Assembly (NCBI GenBank): GCA_017591395.1
Contig: WEDG01007575.1
Span: 1 to 64,000, forward strand
Direction: 5' to 3'
From: Schistocephalus solidus
Lineage: Eukaryota > Platyhelminthes > Cestoda > Diphyllobothriidea > Diphyllobothriidae
DNA length: 64,000 bases
Below are positions 24,557-34,745 of the stretch, piece after piece. Each line of letters begins with the position of its first letter. Position 1 is the stretch's first letter. The notes beneath the pieces were generated by a model. The model was not told where the DNA came from. It saw only the letters and a program-made list of their open reading frames with translations, and made no database searches. The position numbers were made by a program, and so were the translations under genes.

Positions 24557-25342
24557 AGGGTCCTCCTGGTCTTTGAGGCAGCTCCCTTGATATTATATTG
24601 GTCTCTTATTATATTTCCATCATCCTCTGCAGAGTCAATCTTTGCATTTACTTTTTTCTTCCCCTCCTTTTAAACTAGCATTGCCAACTCTTGACAACCT
24701 TCATACTTACCTCTGAATTTGCAACCCTGACGATAGTCTCCAGGTTCTGTTGATGATCGAGGTGGGTTCTGATGGTTTCGCCTCTTTGGTGATGGACTAT
24801 ACAGTCAGCAAAGTCGCATCTCGATGATGATCTCGTGACCTCTATTGTCCCCTCTTCGTTTCGACCATATTGTCTACGATGAGTTCGTCCTATCTCACCT
24901 CCACTGGTGTTTATAAACAGTAGCTCTGACTGCTATATTATCACTCACCCGACAAGGAGCGTCCCGAATCCTCATACGTAGTCAGCAACATCATAATACT
25001 ATCCCATTGCATTTCGCTATTAATTTTTTAGTGAAGCAGTTTTTTTCTCCTATTTTTTTAAATTGGCGGCTCGCCGAACTCCACCTCCGATTTAACCCTA
25101 GGAGTTTTTTTACTGCTTCTTTTCCAGTTCAAGGTATATGCCAAAGATTGTTGACATTTGTTTTAAAAATGGCAAATCTTTTTGAATCGGATATGTTTAC
25201 CATACTACTCATTTCTGCTGTTCATATGGATGCTCACATAGTGCAGCAATTATCCACTTTGTATTTATTTAAACCATGGTACTAAGTTTGTAATGACGGG
25301 GGTCCTCTGGGCCTTAAATATACAATTTATTTATTTATTTAT

Positions 25343-26300
25343 AGACACAAAGTTTCCTAATCAGTGTTTCTCAAACTGTCCACTTCAGTGACCAGCAGTT
25401 GGCGAAGGTTTCGGTTGAAAGTGGTGTTCATTAGGGCTCCGTCCGTGGCCCTTCTTTGTTTACCATATACGTCAACGACTGCGACAATTAAATGGGTTGC
25501 AATATCAACATGTTTGCCGATTACATCAAGATCTGGAGTATCAGCTGACATGAGGTTGACGAATAAAGTTTGCAGACGAAATCAAACTGAATTGAGCAAT
25601 GGTCGAATGACTGTCTTATGCTTGTTAACGTGAAAAGGCGCAACTCCTTATGAATCGGCAGAACCAGATCAATGAAGAGCAAGAGGTGGGCGCCCAAAAG
25701 ATTTGTGTTCATTGATCACGAGTTCACTCAAACCATCGCTCCACTGCTCAAAGGTGGTTAATACGGCGATGTCAGTCCTATAACTCATCAAACATGCGTT
25801 CACCTCCTTCCATTAAGACTGTTTCTCAAAGGTCTGCCGAACTTTTGTGCGGCCGCAACGGTGGTTTGCCATCCAAGCATGCATACCCTGGACCACTTAA
25901 AACCACAACCTTATCGAAATACTTCAAAAGCCTGCAAAAATTTCGTAACTGGATAGGGCTCACTACCCTACGAAAAACGATTATCTGATCTCAACCATTT
26001 TTTAAATTTTTGGTAGCTATGGTGTGACCTTAAACAAATTTTCCGCATCCTATGTGGTCAGGACTGCTGCCTAATACCGGCAGAATACTTCGAGAGTGCA
26101 ACCACAACCAAACTACGAGGTCACTCACTCAAGCTAAGTGTGACTGGTACCAGGCTGGATACACATAAATACTTCTTCTCAAGCAGATTGGTTAGATTTT
26201 GGAATGCGCTCTCAGAGTAGATTCTTGTGTTTTAATCTGTGAAAGCATTTAAACGGAAGTTGGATCAGCATTGCAGTATGCACAACGATGCCTTTCAATA
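25343..26300 (+). pseudogene. C-terminal RT part of family 1 copy 3 (after the insertion)
   Basis: The sequence resumes with 'FSDQQLAKVSVESGV', then a stop, then 'GSVRGPSLFTIYVNDC', and near 25505 'MFADYIKIW', where the second catalytic aspartate has become tyrosine. Later blocks are 'TKLRGHSLKLSVTGTRLDT' near 26108 and 'FFSSRLVRFWNALSE' near 26172, equivalent to 9070-9170 of copy 1. Numerous frameshifts confirm a dead copy. Confidence 0.75.
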
Positions 26301-27456
26301 GACTTCATCATAATGCGATTGATTATTGTGTATAATATAACTTGTACTCTTTAGAAACGTTTATTTGTACAAATGTATGTCTCCCCCGCTGTAAATTCCT
26401 TAATGCAATTCAAAATCCCCCCTGCAGACCAGAACACATATTACTTTCCCTGTATCATACATGTGCTTACCGTATCTACTGCACTACGAAGAATAGTTTG
26501 CACATATGTCTCCAAATACTGTAGGCGCATGAAATAGTTCATTTATCTGTACAATTTGCCAATTTCACTAGCACATTTTGATGTTCCTTTGTGCAAATTT
26601 TTGACATACTTCAGTTGCATGTAACAAAAAGGATTTCAAAGGTGCCCACTTTTACTTCCTCACCTTAACTGAACTGAACTATCACCAGTTTTCCGCATTC
26701 AGAACGTAGTCCACAAATTCTGGATGCCACCTTAATCCAATCTACCAGCCAGATTGAGTGCATGGCGTCGGAGCCCGGTCCTAGGTCTTGTCATGAGGGC
26801 AAGGACTCTAACTTGGCATCCGGCAAACGGTGAATTCTTCATCCCACAGTGAGCCAACGTTGGCCAATGCCCCTTGTCTGGTAAAAAATCCCGATTTCAT
26901 GAAAAGTAAGGGAGGCTGAAAACACTGCACTTGTACGACCCCTTCCCGTTTTGAAATGCTATCACTCCACAGACAGCAGTTTGTTCTCCTGTTTAGTCCC
27001 AATCAATGAAAAACACTCGTTTATATACTCCTTCAGGTGTTATTTTAACTGCTAGTTTGAACTACATTTTATACTTCTTTTGATATTGCTTGCCACCTGC
27101 TATTAAAAAGCATTATTTATTATTTAGCATGCTTTTTGTATGAAAAGAAGCGAGTTTAATGCCAATGAACACATTGCTAACGTGCTGCTTGTTTTCTGGA
27201 AACCGGGTCTTGGGTCTTACATAGTTACATCGGCTAGGTGTTGTTGACAGCAATAAAAGATAGTGGAGGCAATGGATACCACCCAATTTATTTAGACATG
27301 TCCAAGCTGAAACGATTTCTTATTGCTACAATACTACTTGCTATATTGCTTTTAGCAAATTCATTGCATATGCTAACTGAAATCAAGCCTCTCACTCACT
27401 GGCTGCTTGCTTGCCTACAAGTAAATTTACTCATACCATTCCTAATACGTGAATAT

Positions 27457-27463
<7 letters not shown>

Positions 27464-27520
<57 letters not shown>
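27464..27520. repeat. (TA)n microsatellite
   Basis: An uninterrupted run of about 28 TA dinucleotides. Confidence 0.97.
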
Positions 27521-27522
<2 letters not shown>

Positions 27523-27950
27523 GTTTCAATTAGTCAACCGTAGTTTGTTTCAACATGCAATCATGTAAACCACCTCTCTTGAATGTTTTCTTAGTGACCC
27601 TGTAACGAAGATGGAATTCGAAGGCGCTTACCTATCTTTCATTTAATAAACTAAAATGAACTGATTTAATCCACAATAGCAGAATCACGATTAAGCTATT
27701 TGAGTTATAGACAATTCGCATTCAATAGCCTAAGGGAGAAGTTAGGGTGGTGCTTCATTTGGATGAGCAGACAGGTCTCGATTTTAGCATGTCTAGGTGA
27801 CTGAGGAGCACACACAAATGTGAGGCGATTCCGTCATCGTTCGCAACTTGAAATTTTCACACTCGCGGTTCACAATACCGACGAGGATTAGAAAGTCGTC
27901 GGTTGCGTTCTTCACCAGCTTGCGGTACTGGTACAGAAGATTGTTAAGTA

Positions 27951-28334
27951 ATGACTATTCCCGAAGGTTTCTTAGAGCTGTTTAATGGTTTCATATGGGA
28001 TTCATCGGCGGAAGCATGTCTGTGTACCGCTCCTCCTCCGTTGTACCCAGTTAACACAATACTAGGTGAACTTACATATAACATGGATTCCGTCAAACTT
28101 ACCAGAAGACATTCATCCAAAGGTAAAAAACACAGAGACATCGATGAATGTCTGGTCTCTTGTGAACCATCCACCAAAGCAATTATGTCTAGGATGTTAC
28201 GGCCGTTCCGCACCAGACTGAAAGTGATGTGTGTTGGAAGTAAAACGGCCCATATTATTGATTTAAATCGTACACCAACATGTTTTCACGCATTTATTTC
28301 TCTGAATACGCAGCTTCTGAAGCCATCATCATAA
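27951..28334 (+). other. Unassigned 127-codon open frame
   Basis: An open frame from ATG at 27951 to a stop at 28332. It is hydrophilic in the middle ('RRHSSKGKKHRDIDE') with no signal peptide, membrane segment or domain I recognise. The opposite strand is also open for 89 codons over the same DNA, which weakens either as a gene. A frame overlapping its end carries 'DGYMKSRFCDLCSG' just before 'ggtaaatac', which looks like a splice donor. It could be an exon of an unrelated gene, an old transposon piece or chance. Confidence 0.2.
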
Positions 28335-29129
28335 AATTTCGATTTGGAAAATTTCCAGATGACGGATATATGAAAAGCCGCTTTTGTGATTTGTGCTCAG
28401 GTAAATACAGTTGAACAAACAAGAATTCTTTTATTTGGAATACCTTAATATAAAAATATATTAAGTACTGGTTAACGCAGCCCTTACGTAAATGTTACCG
28501 GTGCCCATTTTTGAGCTACCCAGTTAACTTACCCTTGGTAGCGCTGGCTTTAGCCCAGCTGATGGGGAAACCAATAAGCAAATAATGCAGCACGGTCATG
28601 TTCACGAACCTTAGGCATCCATCGCATAGCTCTATGATAAACACAGCCATTTACTGTAGGCAATAATTTGGGAGAAGGAGTAATTGTCTCTAAAATATAT
28701 AACAATTCTGGCCCAACAAATTAACAGCTACGAAAAAACTGCAATATAACTACAACATCATGCATAAAATACATTAACACAACAGTTTTCACATTAAACA
28801 ATCGGTGCTTTCTTTAAAGATCGAGATATGTTTTGAACGTTAAGTAATCTTGATATATAAGAGAATGAAATAATCATAATGATCATGGAATTACCGTACA
28901 TTGTTTCGCTTCGTGTTTGGGTTGTCTGGTCATATGGGCTGTACAATTTTGCTGTCCATGATTTTCCTGTAGACAGCGTGCTTGAGCATATTCTTATAAT
29001 TTTAACCAGAAACCTGGGCTATTTTTCATCCAATAGTGTCTGAAATGAAGACAACAGATCCCGTAAATTTTACAGCTCAGTTGGCATCCCTTAAAGTATC
29101 CCACTTTATGCTCTTTACTTCTTCAACAG

Positions 29130-29191
29130 TCTTCCTTAGTGCAGTGGGAAGATTTTATCGGCAAATCGAGCAAACTCAACGCCTCCCTGAC
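29130..29191 (+). CDS. I-BAR gene, first visible exon
   Basis: The exon reads S-S-L-V-Q-W-E-D-F-I-G-K-S-S-K-L-N-A-S-L plus two bases of the next codon. It matches the 'PVWEDFINKAGKLQSQL' stretch near residues 25-45 of vertebrate MTSS1. The acceptor 'cttcaacag' ends at 29129, and the donor 'ac|gtaggt' starts at 29192. The leftover 'ac' joins with 't' of the next exon to make Thr, giving 'SLTTTIQ' against vertebrate 'QLRTTVV'. An alternative acceptor six codons into the exon, 'ttagtgcag' ending at 29144, would shorten it by five codons and keep the phase. The preceding coding exon should end in phase 0 and was not found. Confidence 0.8.
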
Positions 29192-31249
29192 GTAGGTCTT
29201 TGTATATGTAATGACCAGTTTATTATTTACCGTTTACACTTTCCCCTCCAATGTACACGGTTATAATATGTTTATCCGCACATGCCGCGCGCCATGTACT
29301 CTTTTAAGTAGCATTAATCTCGCCCAACTGCATCAGCAGTGCATCATGTTAACCAACTCAAAGGTTGCTAACTTATTTGCATCAACTTGATCTTATGACC
29401 ACCAACTAAGCTTTGATGCCTCATCCGTACACGTGTTTATCTCTCGAACGAGTGCTAGTTTTTATTTGATCCTTGAATATCTGAATTCATCCTTAATATA
29501 TCATCGGTTAGCAGATTACCTTCACTCTAGTTTATAACTCGTCTCAAGAGTTGGTTTTCGTTCAGCTCTAGATTATTTGTAATCCGGCGTTTAAATCCTC
29601 ACGGCACGGACTCCTCTATTTTCACCAAGCTCTAAATGTACGCCTCTATTTTCCCCGTTTTCTGTTTTTTTAATTTTTACACCATGTAAAAGTTAAAATC
29701 CATTACGGTGTATGGAAAATAGAGATCCCACACTCAGAACGTGTGCCCTCCGAAGGACTCAACCAACAACTTCCCGTTTTCAGGCCTGCGAATATCCAGG
29801 TCGTTCAAATCGAGCGTATTTGTTTGCGTACGAGCTACTTCTTTTATAGTCGTTCTCATGTTAGGTTTCTGTTATTTAGAATTATGCAGTCAGTTATGTT
29901 CGCATCAAGGCCCTCTTCGCGTCTGTACAACTCCATAATGCTTCGGTTTATTTACTAATATTACCAGTAAACTCACCACTTCACAGTTATGCTTCACTAT
30001 GGACCTTACATCACGTTCTGGTAATTTTTCACATCCACCATGTAGGTACTTTGAATTATTCGGCTGGCGTTTCATGGTTATTTATTTTGCAGTATTGTTT
30101 CGCCTGCTCTTTTCCTTTATGCCTTTTTATAGTACCACCATTCAATGTCTCGCCGGATTCTTAGAAGCCTTCCAAAAAATATCTGACATAGCGCAGAGCA
30201 GTAATTTTGGATTGCGAGACTTGGGCATGACAATGACTCGATTTTGTTTGCGTCAGCGAGGTGTCGAGTCCCGTCTGCGAACATTTAACAGGTTAATATG
30301 CGTTTTTTTAAATGTTTATGAAGACTTGGCTATGCATTTAGAGTTTGATTTATTGCCCTGATATATTTCGCCGATACGTCGTTAGTTTGCAGAATTCCAG
30401 TCCCTAGATCGTGTTTATTTACTCAAAGCGCATGGTTCAAAACGGCATTTTACTCTACATACCCACCTATTCACTTTCGGCTAGCCTGCTTCATCTGTTT
30501 TATCGCTAAAAACTGTTGTTGTTTTAGTTTCTTTGCATATTGCGGCTGAGAGATTTGTATTTACTTACCGATGTGAACACATGTTAATGGATTTTGACAA
30601 TGTCCACTCATTTTGGGCATATCTGCACCCGGAATCGTTTGTAGCCATTTTTCACGCGGCTTTTATGCAGACGGTTCCAAAAGAAAAATAATCTAAAATT
30701 GTTTTAAACCCTTCATGCATAGGTAAACTTCTTCCGATATTGCCTTGACGGACGTGACGTTACGTATTACTTTGTGGATACCATTGCGTTTCAACCATTC
30801 ATTGTTTCTTGCGGTACCATGTACCAGTAAAGATAAGCGCAATTATTAAAATAAATGTTTAAATCGATTTTATGTCAACACGTTTCTGAGATGGTATAAT
30901 AAATTGGTCAGCAACCTTTCTAAAGGTTTTAAAAGGTGGCATTCCACACTAATTTCTTTAACTTCCGCTAATATTGGCCACTAAAACAGGCCTATATGCG
31001 GCTGTTGCACTTCCTAAATAAATAGTTACACGCTTAAACTCAAACAATGGTATCAAAATTTAAAGACCTAATCGTGTGGAAAAACTGCCCATTAAATACT
31101 ATTCGACTAGAGAGAGAGGGCGGGTGTAATCTTGGGTCCTGGGAATGGTAGAGAGTGAGCTCGATAGCTTACCGCATTTTTCTATAAGTAATCTGACGCA
31201 GTTGAAGCTATCACGGTGCGCAAAAATCTTTGGCTTGGAAGGTTGCCCG
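29192..31249. other. I-BAR introns 1 and 2 (5' part)
   Basis: Apart from the exon at 30133-30291, this stretch is AT-rich intronic DNA. I see no repeat family member or RNA gene in it. Confidence 0.6.
30133..30291 (+). CDS. I-BAR gene, second visible exon
   Basis: The exon is 159 nt. Acceptor 'cctttttatag' ends at 30132; donor 'aacag|gttaat' starts at 30292. It encodes 'TTIQCLAGFLEAFQKISDIA', an eight-residue loop, 'LRDLGMTMTRFCLRQRGVES' and 'RLRTFN', matching vertebrate MTSS1 from the 'TTVVAAAAFLDAFQKVADMA' helix to 'RMCMRHRSIEAKLRQF'. This is the central part of the I-BAR helical hairpin. Upstream in-frame sequence is open but hydrophobic and unlike the family, which supports the chosen acceptor over 'tttgcag' at 30092. 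Both ends are phase 2. Confidence 0.92.
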
Positions 31250-31420
31250 CCGACAGGATAACTCAAACCGCGCGGTGGAGTGGCCAACTGGCTGGCTGAG
31301 AGTAAAACTGCAATGGTTCCTTCTTAATGTGACCTGTATGGCAATCCCATTCTCGTGGAATCCCAGTCCGGTGTTGCGTCACGCCTATGGACGGCTGCAG
31401 CCGTGTCAGCCCTAATCAAT
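31250..31420 (-). repeat. Repeat family A, partial copy
   Basis: 'aactcaaaccgcgcggtggagtggc' and 'gaatcccagtccggtgttgcgtc' parallel 54437-54590, another family A member in the same orientation. Confidence 0.6.
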
Positions 31421-31565
31421 GCCTACTTGAGCTGCAAGATTGTTTACATATTCTTAGGACTTTGACGTTTGCTGTTGCGTAGTGTGACTGACTGGGTATT
31501 ATTCTGTCTTCGAGGAAAAACAGCACTGCTGATTCCTCTCAACTAACTCAATCAAATCAGGCAAT

Positions 31566-31865
31566 AGTTATTTGGCCTGACGTTTCGGATTCTTGCTCGA
31601 TCTCATTATCAGATTCAGTCCCACAAATTGGGCGAGAACGTGAGTTCCAGTAGTCAGTTTGACAATAACGATATTCGTTAGTTGGAACGGGATCTGCAGC
31701 TACATATTTTTTGACGAAACATTGTGCAAGAAATTCAAGGTATTCACAGCTTTTTGGATGAAGCCGGGAATGTCTTGCATCAGTTGGAACGCTACAGATA
31801 GAAATTAACTGTCCAGTATGTGGATGATGCCGTCTTCTTCGTCACCAAGCGGGATTGGCTTTTAA
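31566..31865. mobile_element. Possible Penelope-like element remnant with a hammerhead-like motif
   Basis: On the - strand, 31575-31613 reads 'CTGATAATGAG', then a short GAT...ATC stem, then 'CGAAACGTC'. This resembles the CUGAUGAG...CGAAAC-GUC core of the small hammerhead ribozymes carried by Penelope-like elements, with two extra bases in the first box. On the + strand at 31805-31845 a short frame reads 'LTVQYVDDAVFFVTK', with a YVDD box like that of Penelope-type reverse transcriptases. A stop lies six codons upstream of the Y. Both signals are weak alone; together in 300 bp they suggest a decayed element. Confidence 0.35.
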
Positions 31866-32272
31866 TGAAAACTATGTCAAGGAAAGCGATAAATACAACG
31901 CAAGCACCGAGCTGCAAGGGATGCTAGGACGGGCGGCGTTCAACCAAACGACAGGGTGCTCGGAGAGGATGGCTTTCTGCAAATTTAATTCCTGTTTCAG
32001 CGCTTGCAGCTTTTCTTTGGAACTTTTCTTTTCGCTCTGTATGAGAGTTATGCTGAAATTTTTCCACAACAAGCCTTATTTGCACTAAATTTTGGGACTT
32101 TCTGCTCGTTCTTTTTTTTAGTCACACGCTTTCACATAAATCATCTTGTTTTCGGTTGATACACCTTTGTCAGACCTAGTGCTTTGTCTTGTGAAAGATG
32201 TCCAACCCATATTTATTTTCTTCTTTGCTTGAAAGGATCTGTTTTCTTTTTTTTTTTTTGTTTCACCGACAG

Positions 32273-32441
32273 CCAACTGGGCGACTGTCTGATCGCTCCC
32301 CTGACTGACCGATTGGAGGAGTGGAAGAGGACGGTCAATCAACTTGATCGAGACACCGTTAAGGAGCTGCGCAAGGCGCGAGGTGAACTACAGCGGGCAA
32401 CCGCTGAAGCCGAGAAATGCAAAAAACGTCTTCGACGAAAG
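32273..32441 (+). CDS. I-BAR gene, third visible exon
   Basis: The exon is 169 nt. A long polypyrimidine tract (about 32240-32266) and 'ccgacag' precede it; the donor 'cgaaag|gttagc' starts at 32442. The first base completes a Ser codon with the previous exon. It encodes 'QLGDCLIAPLTDRLEEWKRT' followed by 'VNQLDRDTVKELRKARGELQ' and 'KCKKRLRRK', aligned to 'ALIDCLINPLQEQMEEWKKVANQLDKDHAKEYKKARQEIKK' of MTSS1. The Lys/Arg-rich helix is the face that contacts acidic lipids in known I-BAR structures. It ends in phase 0. Confidence 0.95.
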
Positions 32442-32933
32442 GTTAGCAGCTTGTGTCTCCTTCTCCCCCACCCTGTTTTAATTTCTTCTGTAATGTCAGT
32501 TGCTACAGATATTAGTAGTAGTTTTGTGCCCCCGTTAACTGCTCATTTAGTTTTTGACCTACTGCGTGCATTTCAGACATTCATGATATGCACTCCCAAG
32601 CCACGTTCTGGCTGGCCGTACGAGTTCAGGTGCGGTTGCTGGGAGTTTTTCGGACCGACTGTTTAGTGACCTAGCGGGAGATTGCGCGTGTGAGATGTAG
32701 ACACACGTCCAAATGTCGCTACGATTCCTATCTTTTTCTAGCTGATCTCATGTAATGTGTTTTCTCTTATAAAGGATCACTTCTGTTGGCTTGTAATGTT
32801 TATTATCCTGCTTCAAGATATTTCAGCCAAGACGGAATGCCGGCTTTTAAATGAGCTTGGTTCCGGTCGTCTCAATGAACTGCACGGCAAAAATGGACTC
32901 TTAAGTAGTGTGCATTTTTGCCCACGGATGTCC

Positions 32934-33095
32934 AATTAAACTGACAGCTCCCGGTGGAGCCTCGTAGTTCAGGGGGTTGGAGCATTGGCTGTACTGTAGA
33001 CTTCCCCTTGCTATCGTGGCTTTTAATTCCACTGAGACCGCTGAGCTATTGAAAATTGGGTCAAATGAATTTTTAAAAATCGCCAAGGTCCCTCA
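32934..33095 (+). repeat. tRNA-derived SINE (family D), copy 1
   Basis: 'ctcccggtggagcctcgtag' leads into a tRNA-like head with an A-box-like 'tagttcagggggttggagc' and a degenerate B-box region ('gtggcttttaattcca'), then a non-tRNA body 'gaaaattgggtcaaatgaattttt'. It aligns with copy 2 at 33220-33350. It is inserted inside repeat family C. Confidence 0.7.
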
Positions 33096-33219
33096 TTAGT
33101 TAGGTGTGCTTGGTGGATTCTACATATATTGCATAGGAACTCCTGCTTAGGTTTACTGTATCGTAATTGGTGGATATTGTACGTTGCAGCAGAATGCGCT
33201 GGTAATCTGACCACGTGTG

Positions 33220-33350
33220 ATTAAACTGACGGCTCCCGGTGGAGCCTCGTGGCTCAGGTGTTTAGAGCGTTGACTTTACTGGATCCTTCTCCTTGTTGTG
33301 GTTTCGAATCCCACCGCGACCTCAGAGTTTTTTACAAGTTGGGCCCAAGA
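33220..33350 (+). repeat. tRNA-derived SINE (family D), copy 2
   Basis: The head reads 'gcctcgtggctcaggtgttt' followed by 'agagcg' (A box) and 'tggtttcgaatcccacc' (B box), the internal RNA polymerase III promoter layout of tRNA genes. The body 'acaagttgggcccaagaattt' matches copy 1. It is too diverged and lacks an acceptor stem, so it is not a functional tRNA gene. Confidence 0.8.
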
Positions 33351-34519
33351 ATTTATTCAACTTTGCAAAAACCCCCTATAACTTTAGATGTATTTTTTTA
33401 GAAAATACGCATTAATATATTCCTTCCTGCGCTAATTTGGCGGCAAATTATGACTCCTTCAATTTCTTTGTTCAAATAAAAGACATTGTTCGGCTTTTAA
33501 ATAATTTTAAATTATGAGATTCTTCAAGATGTGGAAATTTCCATGTGTACAAAGACTACTTTTTAAGCGTACACCGTGTTCCACCTTCGTTGCCAAATTG
33601 TATGACTCCTTTACTACATCTTCCCAAAGAAATATATGATTTACCCAACACATGCAGTATACAGCAAGTTCAACTAAGGGTCGGGTTCCCATTTATCCGA
33701 CAGCTGCAATAGTTTTCCCCATTCGATAGGTACCCCTTCTTCAAGTACGAATTTTGAATAAGACATAATTTGAAACTAAATGCATGCACGAAAGAAAATT
33801 TTTCTGCTTGTATTTGTATATAAAGAGCAGCCTATCGTGACAGAAATTTGTTGGAATTGTGCTGTACAATAGTCAATAGTGCAACTCCACGTAAGAAATC
33901 CTTTCCGATCGAATGACATTTCAGAATTTTGGTTATAATTTCATGAAATAAGACAGATATTGCAGTTTTAAATCCAAGCTGGCCATTGATCGCTTGCAGG
34001 GATAACCAGGTTCTCGTCTTGACGTATCTTTCATCGAGCTTTGCCGGATTCCACTTATTAAGCATTAGTGAGCTCGCGAATTACATTGGCCAGATGACTC
34101 TTCCCTTAATCGTTTTGTCTTGGCGTCTACTACGAAGCTTGGTCATTTAAACTTCTAACCAGCTGACCGCGTCGACCATATGTGTGGGCTCAGGAACTTG
34201 GATATCAACTACGTGGAAATTGAGTGTGCCATGTCTCATTTGATGGATATTGATCAATCATTTAGGTAATCTTCAAGAAGGATGCAGTAGAATTTAGTGC
34301 TAAAAACCAAGTCATTTGAATGAGAACGATAGGTTTCCATTGCCAATGCGTTACTGCCCCTTTCCGACTCATTAGACGTTAATCGAAATTCAGCACCGAG
34401 CAGGTAACTGTTATAGCCCGAGGGGTAGATGGAAGAGAAGGAAAGCGGGTTCGGGGAACAAAAAACTATTCTCCGCCTGCGAATACATGGTTTTATATCT
34501 TACCATTCGTTGATGAGTG

Positions 34520-34745
34520 CTCACCGATCACTAACAGAGCTCACTTGTTCCGCTCTGTCTTGAGGCTTACTCTCGAGCCCCGCCAGCAACCGCACAGGGA
34601 TAATCATTTCTGGCTTATCAGCCGTCGTTAGCCAGTCATACGGGTTGCCGGCTCGATCCTCGGGTGGTGAGCCATCAGGAGTTGGGTATGACTGGCTGAC
34701 GACGGCTGATAAGCCAGACATGGCCATTTCAATCTCCCTTGTCCT
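34520..34745. repeat. SINE family B, inverted dimer with a near-perfect hairpin
   Basis: Two 32-nt arms at 34609-34640 and 34687-34718 are reverse complements with a single mismatch, separated by a 46-nt loop. The arm sequence 'ggctgacgacggctgataag' is the body of the B family seen at 36900, 45215, 45430 and 56265. The right copy continues to 'atggccatttcaatctccct'. Confidence 0.8.

Larger units (their letters stand above)
20935..25342 (+). mobile_element. Non-LTR retrotransposon, family 2, copy B (nested, best preserved)
   Basis: This is the most complete family 2 copy. It contains a Pro/Ser/Lys-rich ORF1 (20934-21575), an endonuclease (21695-22410), a reverse transcriptase (22840-24556) and a 3' untranslated region ending in a short (TTTA)n run at 25325-25342. 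It is inserted into family 1 copy 3. Only a few stops and frameshifts separate the domains, for example near 21882, 22554 and 23256. Its 3' region from 25010 matches 13990-14200 of copy A, while 24560-25005 has no counterpart there. CR1/Jockey superfamily is my inference from the RT motifs. Confidence 0.85.
18560..26680 (+). mobile_element. Family 1, copy 3, split by a nested family 2 element
   Basis: ORF1, endonuclease and the first part of RT occupy about 18560-20934. RT then resumes at about 25343 and ends with the family 1 pentamer tail '(TGAAC)n' at 26680. The break falls between RT motif 2 and motif B. Copy 1 at 8200-8340 is continuous across the same point: 'gatagcgtgccccaccgatcgtcttc' matches 20826, and 'ttggtgatcaacaatcggcgga' matches 25388-25410. 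The outer element was therefore present before the inner one. Frames are broken throughout. Confidence 0.8.
26681..29129. other. Region without a supported gene upstream of the first visible I-BAR exon
   Basis: This is probably intron or 5' flank of the I-BAR gene. It contains a (TA)n microsatellite at 27464-27520 and an unassigned 127-codon open frame at 27951-28334. I searched for an N-terminal I-BAR exon that would end in phase 0 and did not find a convincing one. Confidence 0.5.
32795..34075 (+). repeat. Repeat family C, copy 1 (interrupted by SINEs)
   Basis: It starts at 'cctgcttcaagatatttcagcc' with 'gacggaatgccggcttttaaatgagct' and 'ctcttaagtagtgtgcatttttgcc', resumes after the SINE pair at about 33360 with 'ttagaaaatacgcattaatatattcctt', and runs through 'aattatgagattcttcaagatgtgg', 'gtacaccgtgttccaccttcgttgcc' to 'tttcagaattttggttataatttcat' near 33921. 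Equivalent blocks recur in the same order in the other C copies. No coding potential was seen. Confidence 0.7.

Noticed and set aside
30093..30132. Alternative earlier acceptor (tttgcag at 30092) for the second I-BAR exon
   Set aside because: The added residues are hydrophobic and unlike the I-BAR family, while starting at 30133 restores the conserved Thr-Thr and the phase.
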